Positions 33,123 to 42,463 of a DNA stretch of 64,000 nt are shown here, in pieces. Source of the DNA: Janthinobacterium sp. (lineage in GTDB: Bacteria > Pseudomonadota > Gammaproteobacteria > Burkholderiales > Burkholderiaceae_D); assembly GCF_009923995.1 (NCBI RefSeq), contig NZ_RFSK01000001.1:124001-188000 (forward strand), given 5' to 3'. A model generated the notes under the pieces. It made no database searches and was not told where the DNA came from. It saw only the letters and a list, made by a program, of their open reading frames with translations. Made by a program: the position numbers and the translations under genes. Position 1 is the first letter of the stretch. Every line of letters begins with the position of its first letter.

Positions 33123-33923
33123 CTAGTGTTTCGCCAGCAAGGAAGTGATCATCTCCTGCACCACTTGCGCCGTCAGTTCCGGGTTTTCCATGGGAAACAG
33201 ATGACCGCCGGGCACCTGGCGGAAAAACGGACCGACCAGCTTGCGCGTGGCCGCCAGGCCCGCCTGGCGGCATTCCACGGATGCCGTGCCGCCGATGAAG
33301 CCGATAGGCACGGGGAAGCCATCCTTGACGAGGCCGCCGATGTGGTGCGGCAGGCTGCGGTAGACATCCGTCTCCACCTCGCGCGTAAAGCGCAGCTGCA
33401 CCCCGTCCGGATGAGGGGCCAGGCCGCTGGCGATGTAGTCGCGCAAGACTTGCGGCGCCCAGATGGCGAACATGTCCTTGGCGGCAAAGTGCTCATACGC
33501 CGCCTGCGCGTCGGGCCACAGCTTGCGCCGCCGGGCGGAAAAGCGGGCGGGCGAGTAGCGCTCGCCCAGCGCCGTGTTGCGCGCCAGGCGCACCAGCAGG
33601 GCGCGCCAGCCCGCCACCACGGGCGAATCGAGCAGGACCACGCAGCGCACCAGGTCGGGCCGCTGCTTGGCCACCATCACGCTGAGCATGCCGCCCAGCG
33701 AATGGCCGACGAGGATCACGGGCGCGCTGTAGCGGCGCTCCAGGTCGTCGATATACTCGCGCACCAGCTCGGGCCAGCCCGTGCTGACGGGATAGGCGGG
33801 GTCGTGCGCATGCATGTCGAGCGCCTGCACGGCGTAGTGCCGGCCCAGCAGGCCGAACAGCTTGCGGTAGGTGCCGGCAGGATAACTGTTGGCGTGGGCA
33901 AAGTGCAGCTGCGGAAGTGTCAT
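33123..33923 (-). CDS. Alpha/beta hydrolase
   Basis: The 266-aa protein shows nucleophile elbow GHSLGGML (Ser about 95), a cap region rich in Arg/Ala, and a catalytic His in VPGGHLFPMENPE near the C-terminus. The oxyanion region is HANSYPAGTYRKL. It is likely an esterase/lipase-type enzyme; substrate unknown. It lies 58 bases downstream of the HAD phosphatase gene on the same strand. Confidence 0.85.
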   Translation of the reverse strand: MTLPQLHFAHANSYPAGTYRKLFGLLGRHYAVQALDMHAHDPAYPVSTGWPELVREYIDDLERRYSAPVILVGHSLGGMLSVMVAKQRPDLVRCVVLLDSPVVAGWRALLVRLARNTALGERYSPARFSARRRKLWPDAQAAYEHFAAKDMFAIWAPQVLRDYIASGLAPHPDGVQLRFTREVETDVYRSLPHHIGGLVKDGFPVPIGFIGGTASVECRQAGLAATRKLVGPFFRQVPGGHLFPMENPELTAQVVQEMITSLLAKH

Positions 33924-33981
33924 CGTGGAGCCGTGCCGGTAAATGCGATAGGCAATTGTAATGGCAGGCCGGCAAGACGGA

Positions 33982-34677
33982 TCAGAGGAAGGCCTCTAAT
34001 TGCCCGCGCACGGGCGCCATGCCGGGCACGAAGGATGCCAGCACGGCGCCCAGCTCCGCCACGGATTCGACCACGCAAAAGGCGCCGTCGAAGGCGTAGC
34101 CGCGGTTCATGTGGTTGCGCAGGACGATGCATTCCAGCCCCGCCGCATTGGCGGCGCGCAAGCCGCGCGGCGAATCTTCCACGGCCACGCAGTGGGCCGC
34201 GTCCAGGCCCAGGCGCTGCAAGCCCAGCCGGTAGCCGTCGGGCGCCGGCTTGCTGTCCCCGTACATTTCCCGCGTCAGCACGAAATCGAAGTGCGGCAGC
34301 AAGCCCGTGGCCGCATGGCTGATGTCAAAGTGCTGCGCATATGCACTGGTGACGACGCCCATGGCCACGTGCGGGCGCAGCGCCGCCAGCACCGGCGCGA
34401 TGCCGGGCATGGCCAGCCGGCGCGCCTGGCGCAGGCGTGCGCCGAACAGCTGCTTGCGTTCGGCCCGCAGGCGGTCCACCAGTTTGATGCCATGTCCCTG
34501 CCCCAGCAGCACATGCCAGGCGCCGTAGTTATTGTCCAGGAACCAGTCAAAGAATTGCTTGGGCGTCAGGTCTATGCCATAGGGCAGGAGCAAGTCGCGG
34601 TTGCATTCATAAAACAGCTGCTCGGTATCGACCAGCACGCCATCGTTGTCCCACAGCACGCCCTGGATGGTTTTCAT
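33982..34677 (-). CDS. HAD superfamily hydrolase (beta-phosphoglucomutase/phosphatase-like)
   Basis: The 231-aa protein has motif I DNDGVLVDTEQLF with the nucleophile aspartate and acid/base aspartate two residues on, motif II threonine/serine in GVVTSAY, motif III lysine in DSKPAPDGY, and motif IV VAVEDSPRGLRAA. The helical cap between motifs I and II makes it subfamily IA. It probably dephosphorylates a small sugar phosphate or similar metabolite. It shares a transcript with the TauE-like gene, 21 bases away. Confidence 0.9.
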   Translation of the reverse strand: MKTIQGVLWDNDGVLVDTEQLFYECNRDLLLPYGIDLTPKQFFDWFLDNNYGAWHVLLGQGHGIKLVDRLRAERKQLFGARLRQARRLAMPGIAPVLAALRPHVAMGVVTSAYAQHFDISHAATGLLPHFDFVLTREMYGDSKPAPDGYRLGLQRLGLDAAHCVAVEDSPRGLRAANAAGLECIVLRNHMNRGYAFDGAFCVVESVAELGAVLASFVPGMAPVRGQLEAFL

Positions 34678-34698
34678 GGCTTGTTGTCGTTCAGAAAC

Positions 34699-35460
34699 TT
34701 ACTTGAAGAAAATGTCGTAGGACAACTTGACGATCAGCAGCACCAGCAGCACGAGGAACAAAATGCGCACGAAGGCGGCGCCACGGCGCACGGCGATCCA
34801 GGTGCCGGTCAGGGCGCCGAGGATGTTGCACACGGCCATGGGTGCGGCCACGGCGTAGACCACGTGGCCGGCGGGAATGAAGAAGGCCAGCGCGGCCACG
34901 TTGGTGGCGATATTCACCAGCTTCGAGCAGGCCGAAGCGAGGATGAAATCGAAGCCGAAGACGCGGATGAAGAGGAAGATCAAAAAGCTGCCCGTGCCCG
35001 GCCCGAACAGGCCGTCATAGAAGCCGATGGCGCCGCCGATGACGATGGCGAGGATGCGCTCGCGGGGGCCGATGGGGCGCGCTTCGCGCATGCTGCCGAA
35101 ATCCTTCTTGATGAAGGTGTAGATGGCCATGATGATGATCAAGACCAGCACCATGGGCCGCACCACCTGCTGCGGCACGTAGGACACGGCGGCCGCGCCG
35201 ATGAAGGACATGACGAAGGCGCTGGCCACGGCCGGCAGCACCAGCAGCCACGGGATGTGCACCTTGCCCACGAAGGAACGGGCGGCAAACGTGGTGCCGC
35301 AGGCGGAAGCGAATTTATTGGTCCCCAGCAAGGACGTCGACGCCATGTTCGGCATCAGGTTGAACAGGGCCGGCAGCTGTATCAGCCCGCCCCCGCCCAC
35401 GGCAGCATCGATGAGGCCGGCAAAGAAGGCAAATAAACACAGCAGCGAGATGGTCAGCAT
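34699..35460 (-). CDS. TauE/SafE family membrane permease
   Basis: The 253-aa protein has about eight transmembrane helices and the duplicated SafE motif: GGGGLIQLPAL and LLGTNKFAS in the first half, GFYDGLFGPGTGSFLIFLFI in the second. These proteins export or take up sulfite, sulfoacetate or related organosulfur anions. ATG 35460 is used because the membrane segment starts there. It diverges from the LysR gene over 151 bases that contain a palindromic operator, so that regulator probably controls it. Confidence 0.9.
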   Translation of the reverse strand: MLTISLLCLFAFFAGLIDAAVGGGGLIQLPALFNLMPNMASTSLLGTNKFASACGTTFAARSFVGKVHIPWLLVLPAVASAFVMSFIGAAAVSYVPQQVVRPMVLVLIIIMAIYTFIKKDFGSMREARPIGPRERILAIVIGGAIGFYDGLFGPGTGSFLIFLFIRVFGFDFILASACSKLVNIATNVAALAFFIPAGHVVYAVAAPMAVCNILGALTGTWIAVRRGAAFVRILFLVLLVLLIVKLSYDIFFK

Positions 35461-35528
35461 GATAAGCAGCGGAAAATGGGCGACAGCGGCAGTATAGGCG
35501 CCGTGGATTTTTCCGGATGCAACTTCAA

Positions 35529-35545
35529 ATTGCGGAAAACGCAAT
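35529..35545. promoter_or_regulatory. LysR-type operator between the permease and regulator genes
   Basis: The perfect dyad ATTGCGGAAAACGCAAT has six-base arms around GAAAA and contains the T-N11-A pattern of LysR-family sites. It lies in the divergent promoter region, 69 bases from the permease start and 67 from the lysR-type start. Confidence 0.65.
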
Positions 35546-35611
35546 CAGTCGTAACGCTTGACGGAATGCGCCCCGTGCGGTCTACTGGCCTCTTTTGCCG
35601 GGAGTCACGCG

Positions 35612-36535
35612 ATGTCGATGAAACTGATGTGGGAGATCCGCGCCTTCTGCACCGTCGTGGAAAAGCGCAGCTTCATCCATGCGGCGCGCATGCTGGGGCG
35701 CTCACCGTCGGCCGTCACGCGCGCCATCCAGTTCCTCGAAGAGGCCATCGGCGCCGAACTGATCCTGCGCACGCAAAAGCAGTTCACCCTGACGACGGCG
35801 GGCGAAACGTATTACGCGTCGGCCAAGCACTTGCTGGAAACGCAGGCCGAGGCGGAAGACCAGCTGGCGGAACTGAGCAATTCTCCGCAAGGCTGGGTGC
35901 GCCTTTCGGCGCCGGAAATCCTGTCCCTGGGCTTTCTGCCCAAAGTGGTGGCGCAATTTTCGCGCGACTACCCGAACGTGTCGGTGGACATCCATTTCTC
36001 GGACAAATCCATCGACCCCATCCAGGAAAAGCTCGATTTCGCCATCCGCGGCGCCTTCCCCCAGTCCAGCGAGCTGATCGGCTATCCCCTGTGGAATTAC
36101 CGCCGCTATATGTACGCCTCGCCCGACTACATCGAGCGCATGGGCGCGCCCGAAGAACCGGAAGAGCTGGCCGGCCACGACATCATCATGCACTCGGCCC
36201 CCCGCATCCTGCGCGACTGGCACTTCGTCTCCGGCGAACGCAACGTGCGCTACCAGGTGCAGCCCCGCTTCCGCTTCACCTCCGGCATCGCCACGTTTCA
36301 AGCGGCCCTGGAAGGCGCCGGCATCGTGCGCCTGGCCAGCTGGCTGGCCGAACCGGCCGTCGCCGCCGGCAATTTACGCAGGGTCTGCACGGCGTACCGG
36401 TTGACGTCGTCGAAGGAGCTGGACCCCAGCATCCATGCCGTCTACGGCACCTCGAGGATGGCCAAGGGGGCGCGGCTGTTTCTGGAGTATGTGCGGCAGC
36501 GGGGGCTGGAGATACCGGACGAGCGGCACGGCTGA
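35612..36535 (+). CDS. LysR family transcriptional regulator
   Basis: The 307-aa protein has the N-terminal winged helix (IRAFCTVVEKRSFIHAARMLGRSPSAVTRAIQFLEEAIG split over residues 8-45) and a C-terminal effector-binding domain. Divergence from the TauE/SafE gene and the shared palindrome suggest it controls that gene and itself. The inducer is unknown, although an organosulfur anion would fit. Confidence 0.92.
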   Translation: MSMKLMWEIRAFCTVVEKRSFIHAARMLGRSPSAVTRAIQFLEEAIGAELILRTQKQFTLTTAGETYYASAKHLLETQAEAEDQLAELSNSPQGWVRLSAPEILSLGFLPKVVAQFSRDYPNVSVDIHFSDKSIDPIQEKLDFAIRGAFPQSSELIGYPLWNYRRYMYASPDYIERMGAPEEPEELAGHDIIMHSAPRILRDWHFVSGERNVRYQVQPRFRFTSGIATFQAALEGAGIVRLASWLAEPAVAAGNLRRVCTAYRLTSSKELDPSIHAVYGTSRMAKGARLFLEYVRQRGLEIPDERHG

Positions 36536-36559
36536 CGCCTGCGCCGCGATGACGGGCCG

Positions 36560-37069
36560 CTATGCCCTGATCTTGACAGAAACAGGCGTGTCCAGGACCC
36601 ACGCCACGTCATAGATCGGCGCCTCGCCACGAAACGATATCGCGATGAGTTCCAGCGGCGTGACCGTGCCATGTGCAATAAAAGTCTCCACATAGCCTTC
36701 GGAACCGACATGATGGTACGCCACCCCCGGCGCCTTGCTGGCCGGCGTCATCCCGACGACGGCTTGTCCCTGGAAGCGGAAAACCAATACGCATCCCGTC
36801 CTTTCCGCCTGCGACAGCGCGCCCTGCAGCCCCTGCGACAGGGTCACATGGGCAAAAGCGCCATACAGCAGGTGCTGCGTGACGATGGCCTCGGCGCTGG
36901 GCAGGTCCGTCACGTGAAACAGATAGGGGTGCTGCCGGCGAACGGCATCAGCTTGCCGCCCCTGCAAGTCATATGACAGCGTCTTCGACGGCTTGCCTTG
37001 GGAGCGGATCCGCTCCTCGAAACCGATCTCCGGCACGTCCGTCTTTTTCTTCCAGCCAAACAAGCCCAT
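36560..37069 (-). CDS. Conserved-looking hypothetical protein, 169 aa
   Basis: I do not recognise this protein. It starts MGLFGWKKKTDV, a basic amphipathic N-terminus without cleavage site. The segment PYLFHVTDLPSAEAIVTQHLLYG has the spacing of the first conserved strand in some ADP-ribosyltransferase-fold proteins, but the catalytic glutamate context is not clear, so this is only a suggestion. Later VAYHHVGSEGYVETFIAHG and the C-terminal VAWVLDTPVSVKI look like beta strands. It is 81 bases downstream of comEC on the same strand. Confidence 0.6.
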   Translation of the reverse strand: MGLFGWKKKTDVPEIGFEERIRSQGKPSKTLSYDLQGRQADAVRRQHPYLFHVTDLPSAEAIVTQHLLYGAFAHVTLSQGLQGALSQAERTGCVLVFRFQGQAVVGMTPASKAPGVAYHHVGSEGYVETFIAHGTVTPLELIAISFRGEAPIYDVAWVLDTPVSVKIRA

Positions 37070-37150
37070 CTTCACCCTTTCAGAACAATCCAGGCAGCGC
37101 CGGGGCTGCCAACCCATGACCGATATATACCATCAATGCAGCGGCGTCCG

Positions 37151-39574
37151 CTAGCGCTCGTGCCAGTAGCGCGGCCGGCTGGCCCGGTACAGCGTCACAT
37201 CGATATCGTCGCCAAACGCCAGCACCACCGCCCCTGCCACATCCGTGCGCAATCGCGTAATCCCCATCTCGCCATAGCGCGCATACACCTGCGCCTTCGG
37301 ATGCTTGTAGCGGTTGCGGTGCCCCACCTGGAAGATGGCCAGGGCCGGATGCACGGCGGCCAGGAACGCCGGCGTCGACGAGGTGCCGCTGCCGTGATGC
37401 GGCGCCAGCAGCACGTCGGCCGCCAGTTCGCCTTCCGCCGAGCGGGCCAGCAGCTGCGCTTCCTGCGCCGCCTCGATGTCGCCGGCCAGCAGGATGGCAT
37501 GCTTGCCGGCCGTGATTTTCACGGTGCAGCTGCGGGCGTTCGGTGTCAGGCTGATGTCCATGTGGCTGGCGGGCAGCGGGTGCAGCATGGCGAAGTGCAC
37601 GCCTTCCCAGGTCCAGCGCTGGCCCGCCATGCAGTGCAGATGCGGGCGCCGGGCTTGCCGCCGGGCCTCGACGGCCGGGTGGCTATCGAACAGCGACGAG
37701 GCCAGCCAGCCCACGTCCACGTTTTGCAGCAGGGAGACGGCGCCGCCCGCGTGGTCCGTGTCGCTGTGGGAAATGATGACGCCATCGAGCCTGGCGATGC
37801 CGCGCGCGCGCAGATACGGCACGATGACCCTGCTGGCGCCATCGGCGTCGAGGCTGTAGGCCGGTCCCGTATCGTACAGCAGGCGGTGGCCGTGGGTTTC
37901 CACCAGTACGGCCATACCTTGTCCCACGTCAAAGGCCGTGATCCACATCTGGCCCGGCGGCGGACTGGACGGCAAGGCCGTCAGCAGGGGCAGCCAGCCC
38001 AGCATGCCGGCCCAGCGCTGCGGCCACCCTTGCGGCGCCAGCAGCCATGCCGTGCCGAACAGTGCCCAGCAAAAACTCCACATGGGCGGCGCGGGCGCCG
38101 TCCACACGGCAAAGCGGCGCGCCCCCAGCCAGTCCAGCACCTGCGCCAGCATCTGCACGATGGCGTGCGCCAGCAGCAACAGCCAGTCGGACAGGGGCGC
38201 GGGCAGCAGGCTGCCCGCCAGGGACAGGGGCGTGACGACCAGGCTGATGACGGGAATGGCCAGGGCGTTGGCGACCGGCGACACCAGCGACACTTGCGAG
38301 AACAGCAGCATCGTCAAGGGCACCAGCCCCACCGTCACCACGTACTGTGTGTGCGCCCCCAGCGCCACGGCGGCGCGCAGGCGGCGCCAGCGTCCCGCCT
38401 GCGGCGGCAAGGGCGCCGTGGTGCGGCCCGCCGTCGCGTACAGGATGGTGGCGACGGCGCCGAAGGACAGCCAGAAGCCGGGCCACAGGACGGCCCAGGG
38501 GTCGAGCAGCACGACGACGCCCAGCGCCAGGCACAGCACGTGGGCCACGCTGCTGGCGCGTCCCAGCCACAGGGCCAGCGCCACCACCAGCAGCATGTAC
38601 AGGGTACGCTGGGCGGGCACGCCGAAGCCGGCCAGCAGCACGTACAGGAACGCCGCCAGGGCGCCGGCCAGGGCCGCCACCTTTTGCGCCGGCAGCAGCA
38701 GGGGCAGCTGGCGCTCCGTGAAGAAGGAGCGCCGCCACAGCGCGCCCGCCCCCAGCGCGAACAGGCCCGCGATCATGGTGATGTGCAAGCCCGAGATGGA
38801 AATCAAATGGCTCACGCCCGTGCGGTTGAACACTTGCCAGTCCGACTGGGCAATGGCGCGCTGGTCGCCCACCACCAGCGCCACGATCACGCCCGCATAC
38901 GGTTTTCCCTCCAGGCTGCGCAGGATGCGCGCCCGCAGCGCCGCGCGGCTCGCTTCCACCACGTTGCCGAAAGCGGGCACGAAGGCGGCCAGGCGCACGT
39001 TCGGCGCATCGGCGCGCGGCGGCGGGCGCACGTAGCCCGTGGCGCGCACGCCCTGCTCCAGCAGCCACGCCTCGTAGTCGAAGCCATGCGGGTTCGCATT
39101 GCCGTGCGGACGCTGCAGGCGCACCGTCAGGCGCCAGCGCTCGCCCGGCTGCACGTCGCCCACGGCATTCGTCACGGTATCGCGAAAGCCCGCGTACCAG
39201 GACAGGGCGATCAGGGGCGGCACGCTCGCGCCAACGGCCTGCTCCACGGCAAAATTGAAGCGCACACCCTGCTCGAAGCGGTACGGCAGGCTGGCCACCG
39301 TGCCCGTGACGGTAATGTCCCGCCCCTCGTCGGCCAGCGCCAGCTGCGGCGCCAGGGCGGCCTGGGCCAGCCAGGCGGCCCAGTAAAAGCCCAGCCCGGC
39401 ACCGGCAATGAGCGCGACTACGGAGCGCCAGCGCGCGCGAGGCCGCAGCAGCACGGCGGCCAGCATGCCCGCCCCTGCGCTCGCCAGCAACATCCATCCC
39501 GCATGCGGCGGCAAGCTTGCCTGCGTCTGCAGGCAGGCGGCGCCGGCGACAAAGCCGAGTATCAGGATGCGCAT
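37151..39574 (-). CDS. comEC: ComEC/Rec2 DNA-uptake channel
   Basis: This 807-aa inner-membrane protein would move single-stranded DNA into the cytoplasm during natural transformation. The N-terminal part has three hydrophobic helices and an OB-like domain (VTGTVASLPYRFEQG), the middle the competence domain with SHLISISGLHITMIAGLFAL and many transmembrane helices, and the C-terminal part a metallo-beta-lactamase domain with SHSDTDHAGG (near residue 600) and PHHGSGTSS. All three domains are intact. No other competence genes are in the window. Confidence 0.95.
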   Translation of the reverse strand: MRILILGFVAGAACLQTQASLPPHAGWMLLASAGAGMLAAVLLRPRARWRSVVALIAGAGLGFYWAAWLAQAALAPQLALADEGRDITVTGTVASLPYRFEQGVRFNFAVEQAVGASVPPLIALSWYAGFRDTVTNAVGDVQPGERWRLTVRLQRPHGNANPHGFDYEAWLLEQGVRATGYVRPPPRADAPNVRLAAFVPAFGNVVEASRAALRARILRSLEGKPYAGVIVALVVGDQRAIAQSDWQVFNRTGVSHLISISGLHITMIAGLFALGAGALWRRSFFTERQLPLLLPAQKVAALAGALAAFLYVLLAGFGVPAQRTLYMLLVVALALWLGRASSVAHVLCLALGVVVLLDPWAVLWPGFWLSFGAVATILYATAGRTTAPLPPQAGRWRRLRAAVALGAHTQYVVTVGLVPLTMLLFSQVSLVSPVANALAIPVISLVVTPLSLAGSLLPAPLSDWLLLLAHAIVQMLAQVLDWLGARRFAVWTAPAPPMWSFCWALFGTAWLLAPQGWPQRWAGMLGWLPLLTALPSSPPPGQMWITAFDVGQGMAVLVETHGHRLLYDTGPAYSLDADGASRVIVPYLRARGIARLDGVIISHSDTDHAGGAVSLLQNVDVGWLASSLFDSHPAVEARRQARRPHLHCMAGQRWTWEGVHFAMLHPLPASHMDISLTPNARSCTVKITAGKHAILLAGDIEAAQEAQLLARSAEGELAADVLLAPHHGSGTSSTPAFLAAVHPALAIFQVGHRNRYKHPKAQVYARYGEMGITRLRTDVAGAVVLAFGDDIDVTLYRASRPRYWHER

Positions 39575-39999
39575 GGGAAAGCAGGATCAAGGCCGAATGG
39601 TCGCGCGCGGCGAAAGGACTCAGCTACTATGAGCGCGTTCCACTCTTTGCCGTCTGATCTGGCGCAATGCTGGCGTGGATAAAACCGTTCGTGCATGCAG
39701 TGTTCCACGGCAGTGGGCGCCACTTTTCGCATGCGGAGAGGGCCATCCGGCGCCGAGGCGTCATGACTGTGCGAACCTTGTTTACCACCACTGACTGCGG
39801 CCGACACCTGTTTGCCGAACTTTCATCCAAGGCAAGCAGCCTGATACCGGCCTTGGACACGCCATTGCGCATGCTCGACCTGGCCTGCGCGCGGCACGCG
39901 CCCGCGCCGCGTGCACAACCGGCAGCCTGAGCCGGCCGCCACCGTCCGCCGCCATCGACGGTATAATCGGCCTCGCTTACTTCAACACCCAGGCACGAC
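39575..39999. other. Intergenic region upstream of comEC and the SUV3-like helicase
   Basis: The 425-base gap between divergent genes has a TATAAT at 39962-39967 that could be the -10 element of the helicase gene, without a clear -35 partner. A frame of 87 codons (39667-39930, plus strand) is open but has no ribosome site and unremarkable composition, so it is not called as a gene. Confidence 0.4.
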
Positions 40000-41985
40000 A
40001 TGACTTCCTCCGCACTTCCTCCCGACACTTCCACCGACCTTTCCGACAGCACCGAAGACAATAACGACGCCACCCTGGTCACGGAACTGGGGGAACTGGC
40101 CGAGCATGTCCGCCTGGTGAAAATGGAAGGCCGCGTCTTCGTGCGCTTTTCCGGCGTGGTCAAGGCGGGCGGCCTGCGGGTGCCGTATGCGCTGGTACCA
40201 AGCCAGGGCGTGCTGGCGCGGCCGGCGAAGTGGCGCAAGATGGACCGCGAGACCAGGCTGGCCCTTGTGCGCGAACGTGCCAGCGCGGCCGTCTTCGACG
40301 AGCTGCGCCAGCACGTGATGGACTTCGTCGCCGATATCGCGGGCCAGTGCGAGGACGTCGAGGCCGACCCGATGCTGTTCCTGCACACGCTGGCCGACAT
40401 GCAGACGTCGGAGCCGGCCGGCATGGTGTTCGACCGCATCCGCCAGCGCTTCAACCACGCCATCGAGCGCCAGCAGGAAGAGCAGCACGCGGCGCGCACG
40501 CGCCAGAGCATCAACCTGGCCGAATATCCCGCCTCGTTCGAAATGGCGCGCCGCCTGCCGCGCCGCTTCATCGCCCTGCTGGGCCCCACCAATTCCGGCA
40601 AGACGCACCGCGCCATGGAAGCGCTGGTGAAGGCGAAAAGCGGCATCTACCTGGCGCCATTGCGCCTGCTGGCCCTGGAAAACTACGAGCGCCTGCAGGA
40701 AGCCGCGCCGCACGGCAAGCCGCTGGCCGTGAGCCTGATCACGGGCGAGGAGCGCCGCGTGGTCGACGGCGCCACGCACATCGCCAGCACGGTGGAAATG
40801 CTGGACACGAAGACCGTCGTCGAGGTGGCCGTCATCGATGAAATCCAGATGCTGGCCGACCCGGACCGGGGCGCCGCGTGGACGGCGGCCGTGTGCGGCG
40901 CGCCGGCCCACACCGTGTATCTGGTGGGCGCGCCGGAAGCGCGGCGCGCCATCGAGGCGCTGGCCGAGCGCCTGGACTGCGCGCTGGAAGTGCATGTATT
41001 GAAGCGCATGGCGCCCCTGTCGATGGAAGCGACGGCCGTGCGCAAGGTGCGCAACCTGCGCCGCGGCGACGCCGTCATCGCCTTTTCGCGCCGCGAGGTG
41101 CTGATGTGGCGCGACATGATCACGGAAACGGGGCTGTCCGTGGCCACCGTCTACGGCAACCTGTCGCCCGAAGTGCGGCGCGCGCAGGCGCAGCGCTTCC
41201 GCGACGGCACGGCCGATATCGTCGTCGGCACGGATGCGCTGGCGATGGGCCTGAACATGCCGATCGCGCGCATCGTCATGACCACCAGCGTCAAATACAA
41301 CGGCCGCGAGGAGGAAGAGATTTCCGCCGCGCTGGCGCGCCAGATCGCCGGGCGCGCGGGCCGCTACGGCGTGCACGAAGAGGGCCTGGTGGCCGGCTAC
41401 GACAACGAGACGCATGAAGTCATGCGCGCCCTGTTGAAGGAAAAGCTGCATCCGCTGAACACCAGCGGCTTCGCCGTGGCGCCCTCGCTCGAGCATCTGC
41501 ACCGCATTTCGTCCGTCACGGGCGAGCTGTCGCTGTCCAAGCTGCTGCGCCGCTTCATCCACAACATCGACGTGCCGGACGGCTTCTTCTTCCCCCGCAT
41601 CACGGAAGACCAGAAGGAGCGCGCCCTGTGGCTCGACACCCTGCCCCTGTCCGTGGCCGACAAATTCACCCTGTCGCTGGTGCCGATCTCCAGCAAGGTG
41701 CCGTCCCTGCAGACGGCATGGGAGCACTGGGCGAAGAATCTGTCGCAGGGCAAGGCGTCCACCCTGCGCCAGCACGCGTATGGCGGCGGCACGCAAAACC
41801 TGCAGCAGGTGGAAGACACTTGCCGCTACTACTCCGCGTATGCGTGGCTCAGCTACCGCCTGCCGGAGTTCTTCCCCGATATCGCCGTGGCGCAAAACCT
41901 GTCGCGCGATGCGTCCGAGCGCGTCGACTCGATTTTGCGCGCGCACAATGCGGCCTCGCGCGGACGTTCGAAGAAGTTCAAATAG
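40000..41985 (+). CDS. SUV3-like DEAD/DExH RNA helicase
   Basis: The 661-aa protein has the SUV3 helicase core: Walker A GPTNSGKTHRAM (195-206), GIYLAPLRLLALENYERL, the DExH-box variant DEIQM (280-284), and motif VI QIAGRAGRYG. An N-terminal domain of about 180 residues and a C-terminal helical region (with LPEFFPDIAVAQNL) flank it. SUV3 proteins unwind RNA duplexes with a degradosome or exonuclease partner; mitochondrial SUV3 works with PNPase. A role in RNA turnover is likely. Its stop lies three bases from the convergent tae4-like gene. Confidence 0.9.
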   Translation: MTSSALPPDTSTDLSDSTEDNNDATLVTELGELAEHVRLVKMEGRVFVRFSGVVKAGGLRVPYALVPSQGVLARPAKWRKMDRETRLALVRERASAAVFDELRQHVMDFVADIAGQCEDVEADPMLFLHTLADMQTSEPAGMVFDRIRQRFNHAIERQQEEQHAARTRQSINLAEYPASFEMARRLPRRFIALLGPTNSGKTHRAMEALVKAKSGIYLAPLRLLALENYERLQEAAPHGKPLAVSLITGEERRVVDGATHIASTVEMLDTKTVVEVAVIDEIQMLADPDRGAAWTAAVCGAPAHTVYLVGAPEARRAIEALAERLDCALEVHVLKRMAPLSMEATAVRKVRNLRRGDAVIAFSRREVLMWRDMITETGLSVATVYGNLSPEVRRAQAQRFRDGTADIVVGTDALAMGLNMPIARIVMTTSVKYNGREEEEISAALARQIAGRAGRYGVHEEGLVAGYDNETHEVMRALLKEKLHPLNTSGFAVAPSLEHLHRISSVTGELSLSKLLRRFIHNIDVPDGFFFPRITEDQKERALWLDTLPLSVADKFTLSLVPISSKVPSLQTAWEHWAKNLSQGKASTLRQHAYGGGTQNLQQVEDTCRYYSAYAWLSYRLPEFFPDIAVAQNLSRDASERVDSILRAHNAASRGRSKKFK

Positions 41986-41988
41986 GCC

Positions 41989-42462
41989 TTAGCGCAGTTC
42001 CCAGAACCACACCTCGGCACACGTCCAGTAGCATTCGGAACCGCACACCTGCACGCCCGCCGCCGGCAGCAGGATATCGATATGCCCGCCCGCGCCGCCC
42101 AGGTAGCCGGGAATGCGGAAAAAGGCCACGAGGCCCTTGCGCTGGCCGATGCCGGCGACGGCCGCATCGCGGGAGAATTTTTCGGGCGCGCCGAACATCG
42201 CGGGGCTGGCCAGCATGTGCGCCAGCCTGGCCTGCCCCGGCTCGATCAGCGCGCCCTTGAACGGCCCCTTGCGGATGGCCATGCGCCCCTTCAGCCTGAT
42301 GCCGGCCTTGATCAGGGCCAGGCTGACGCGGATGGCGCAGGTGTTGGCGAAGCTGTCCTTGCCGACCAGATCTTCCCAGCCGATTTCGCCGAATAGGGCG
42401 GCCTGGTCGACGGCGGCCACGCTCGAGTAATTTTCGCGCAGCTTGATGAATGCAGGTTTCAC
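41989..42462 (-). CDS. tae4: Tae4-family type VI secretion amidase effector
   Basis: The 157-aa protein matches Tae4 peptidoglycan amidases, which cut the stem peptide in the periplasm of rival cells. The catalytic cysteine is Cys 42 in DSFANTCAIRVSLALIKAG, with His 127 and Asp 129 in GAGGHIDILLP completing the NlpC/P60-like triad. A C-terminal cysteine pair may form a disulfide. The start is GTG at 42462, fixed by GGGAGG six bases upstream and by the one-base gap after the immunity gene stop. The immunity gene comes first in the transcript. No type VI secretion structural genes are in the window, so it is an orphan effector module. Confidence 0.85.
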   Translation of the reverse strand: MKPAFIKLRENYSSVAAVDQAALFGEIGWEDLVGKDSFANTCAIRVSLALIKAGIRLKGRMAIRKGPFKGALIEPGQARLAHMLASPAMFGAPEKFSRDAAVAGIGQRKGLVAFFRIPGYLGGAGGHIDILLPAAGVQVCGSECYWTCAEVWFWELR

Positions 42463-42463
42463 G

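Noticed and set aside
36998..39682. 894-codon open frame on the plus strand
   Set aside because: Antisense to comEC, with His/Gln/Arg-rich composition and no recognisable motif.
39667..39930. 87-codon frame in the gap before the helicase gene
   Set aside because: No ribosome site, no domain, and an alternative minus-strand frame overlaps the same bases.
39982..41946. 654-codon open frame on the minus strand
   Set aside because: Antisense to the SUV3-like helicase gene.
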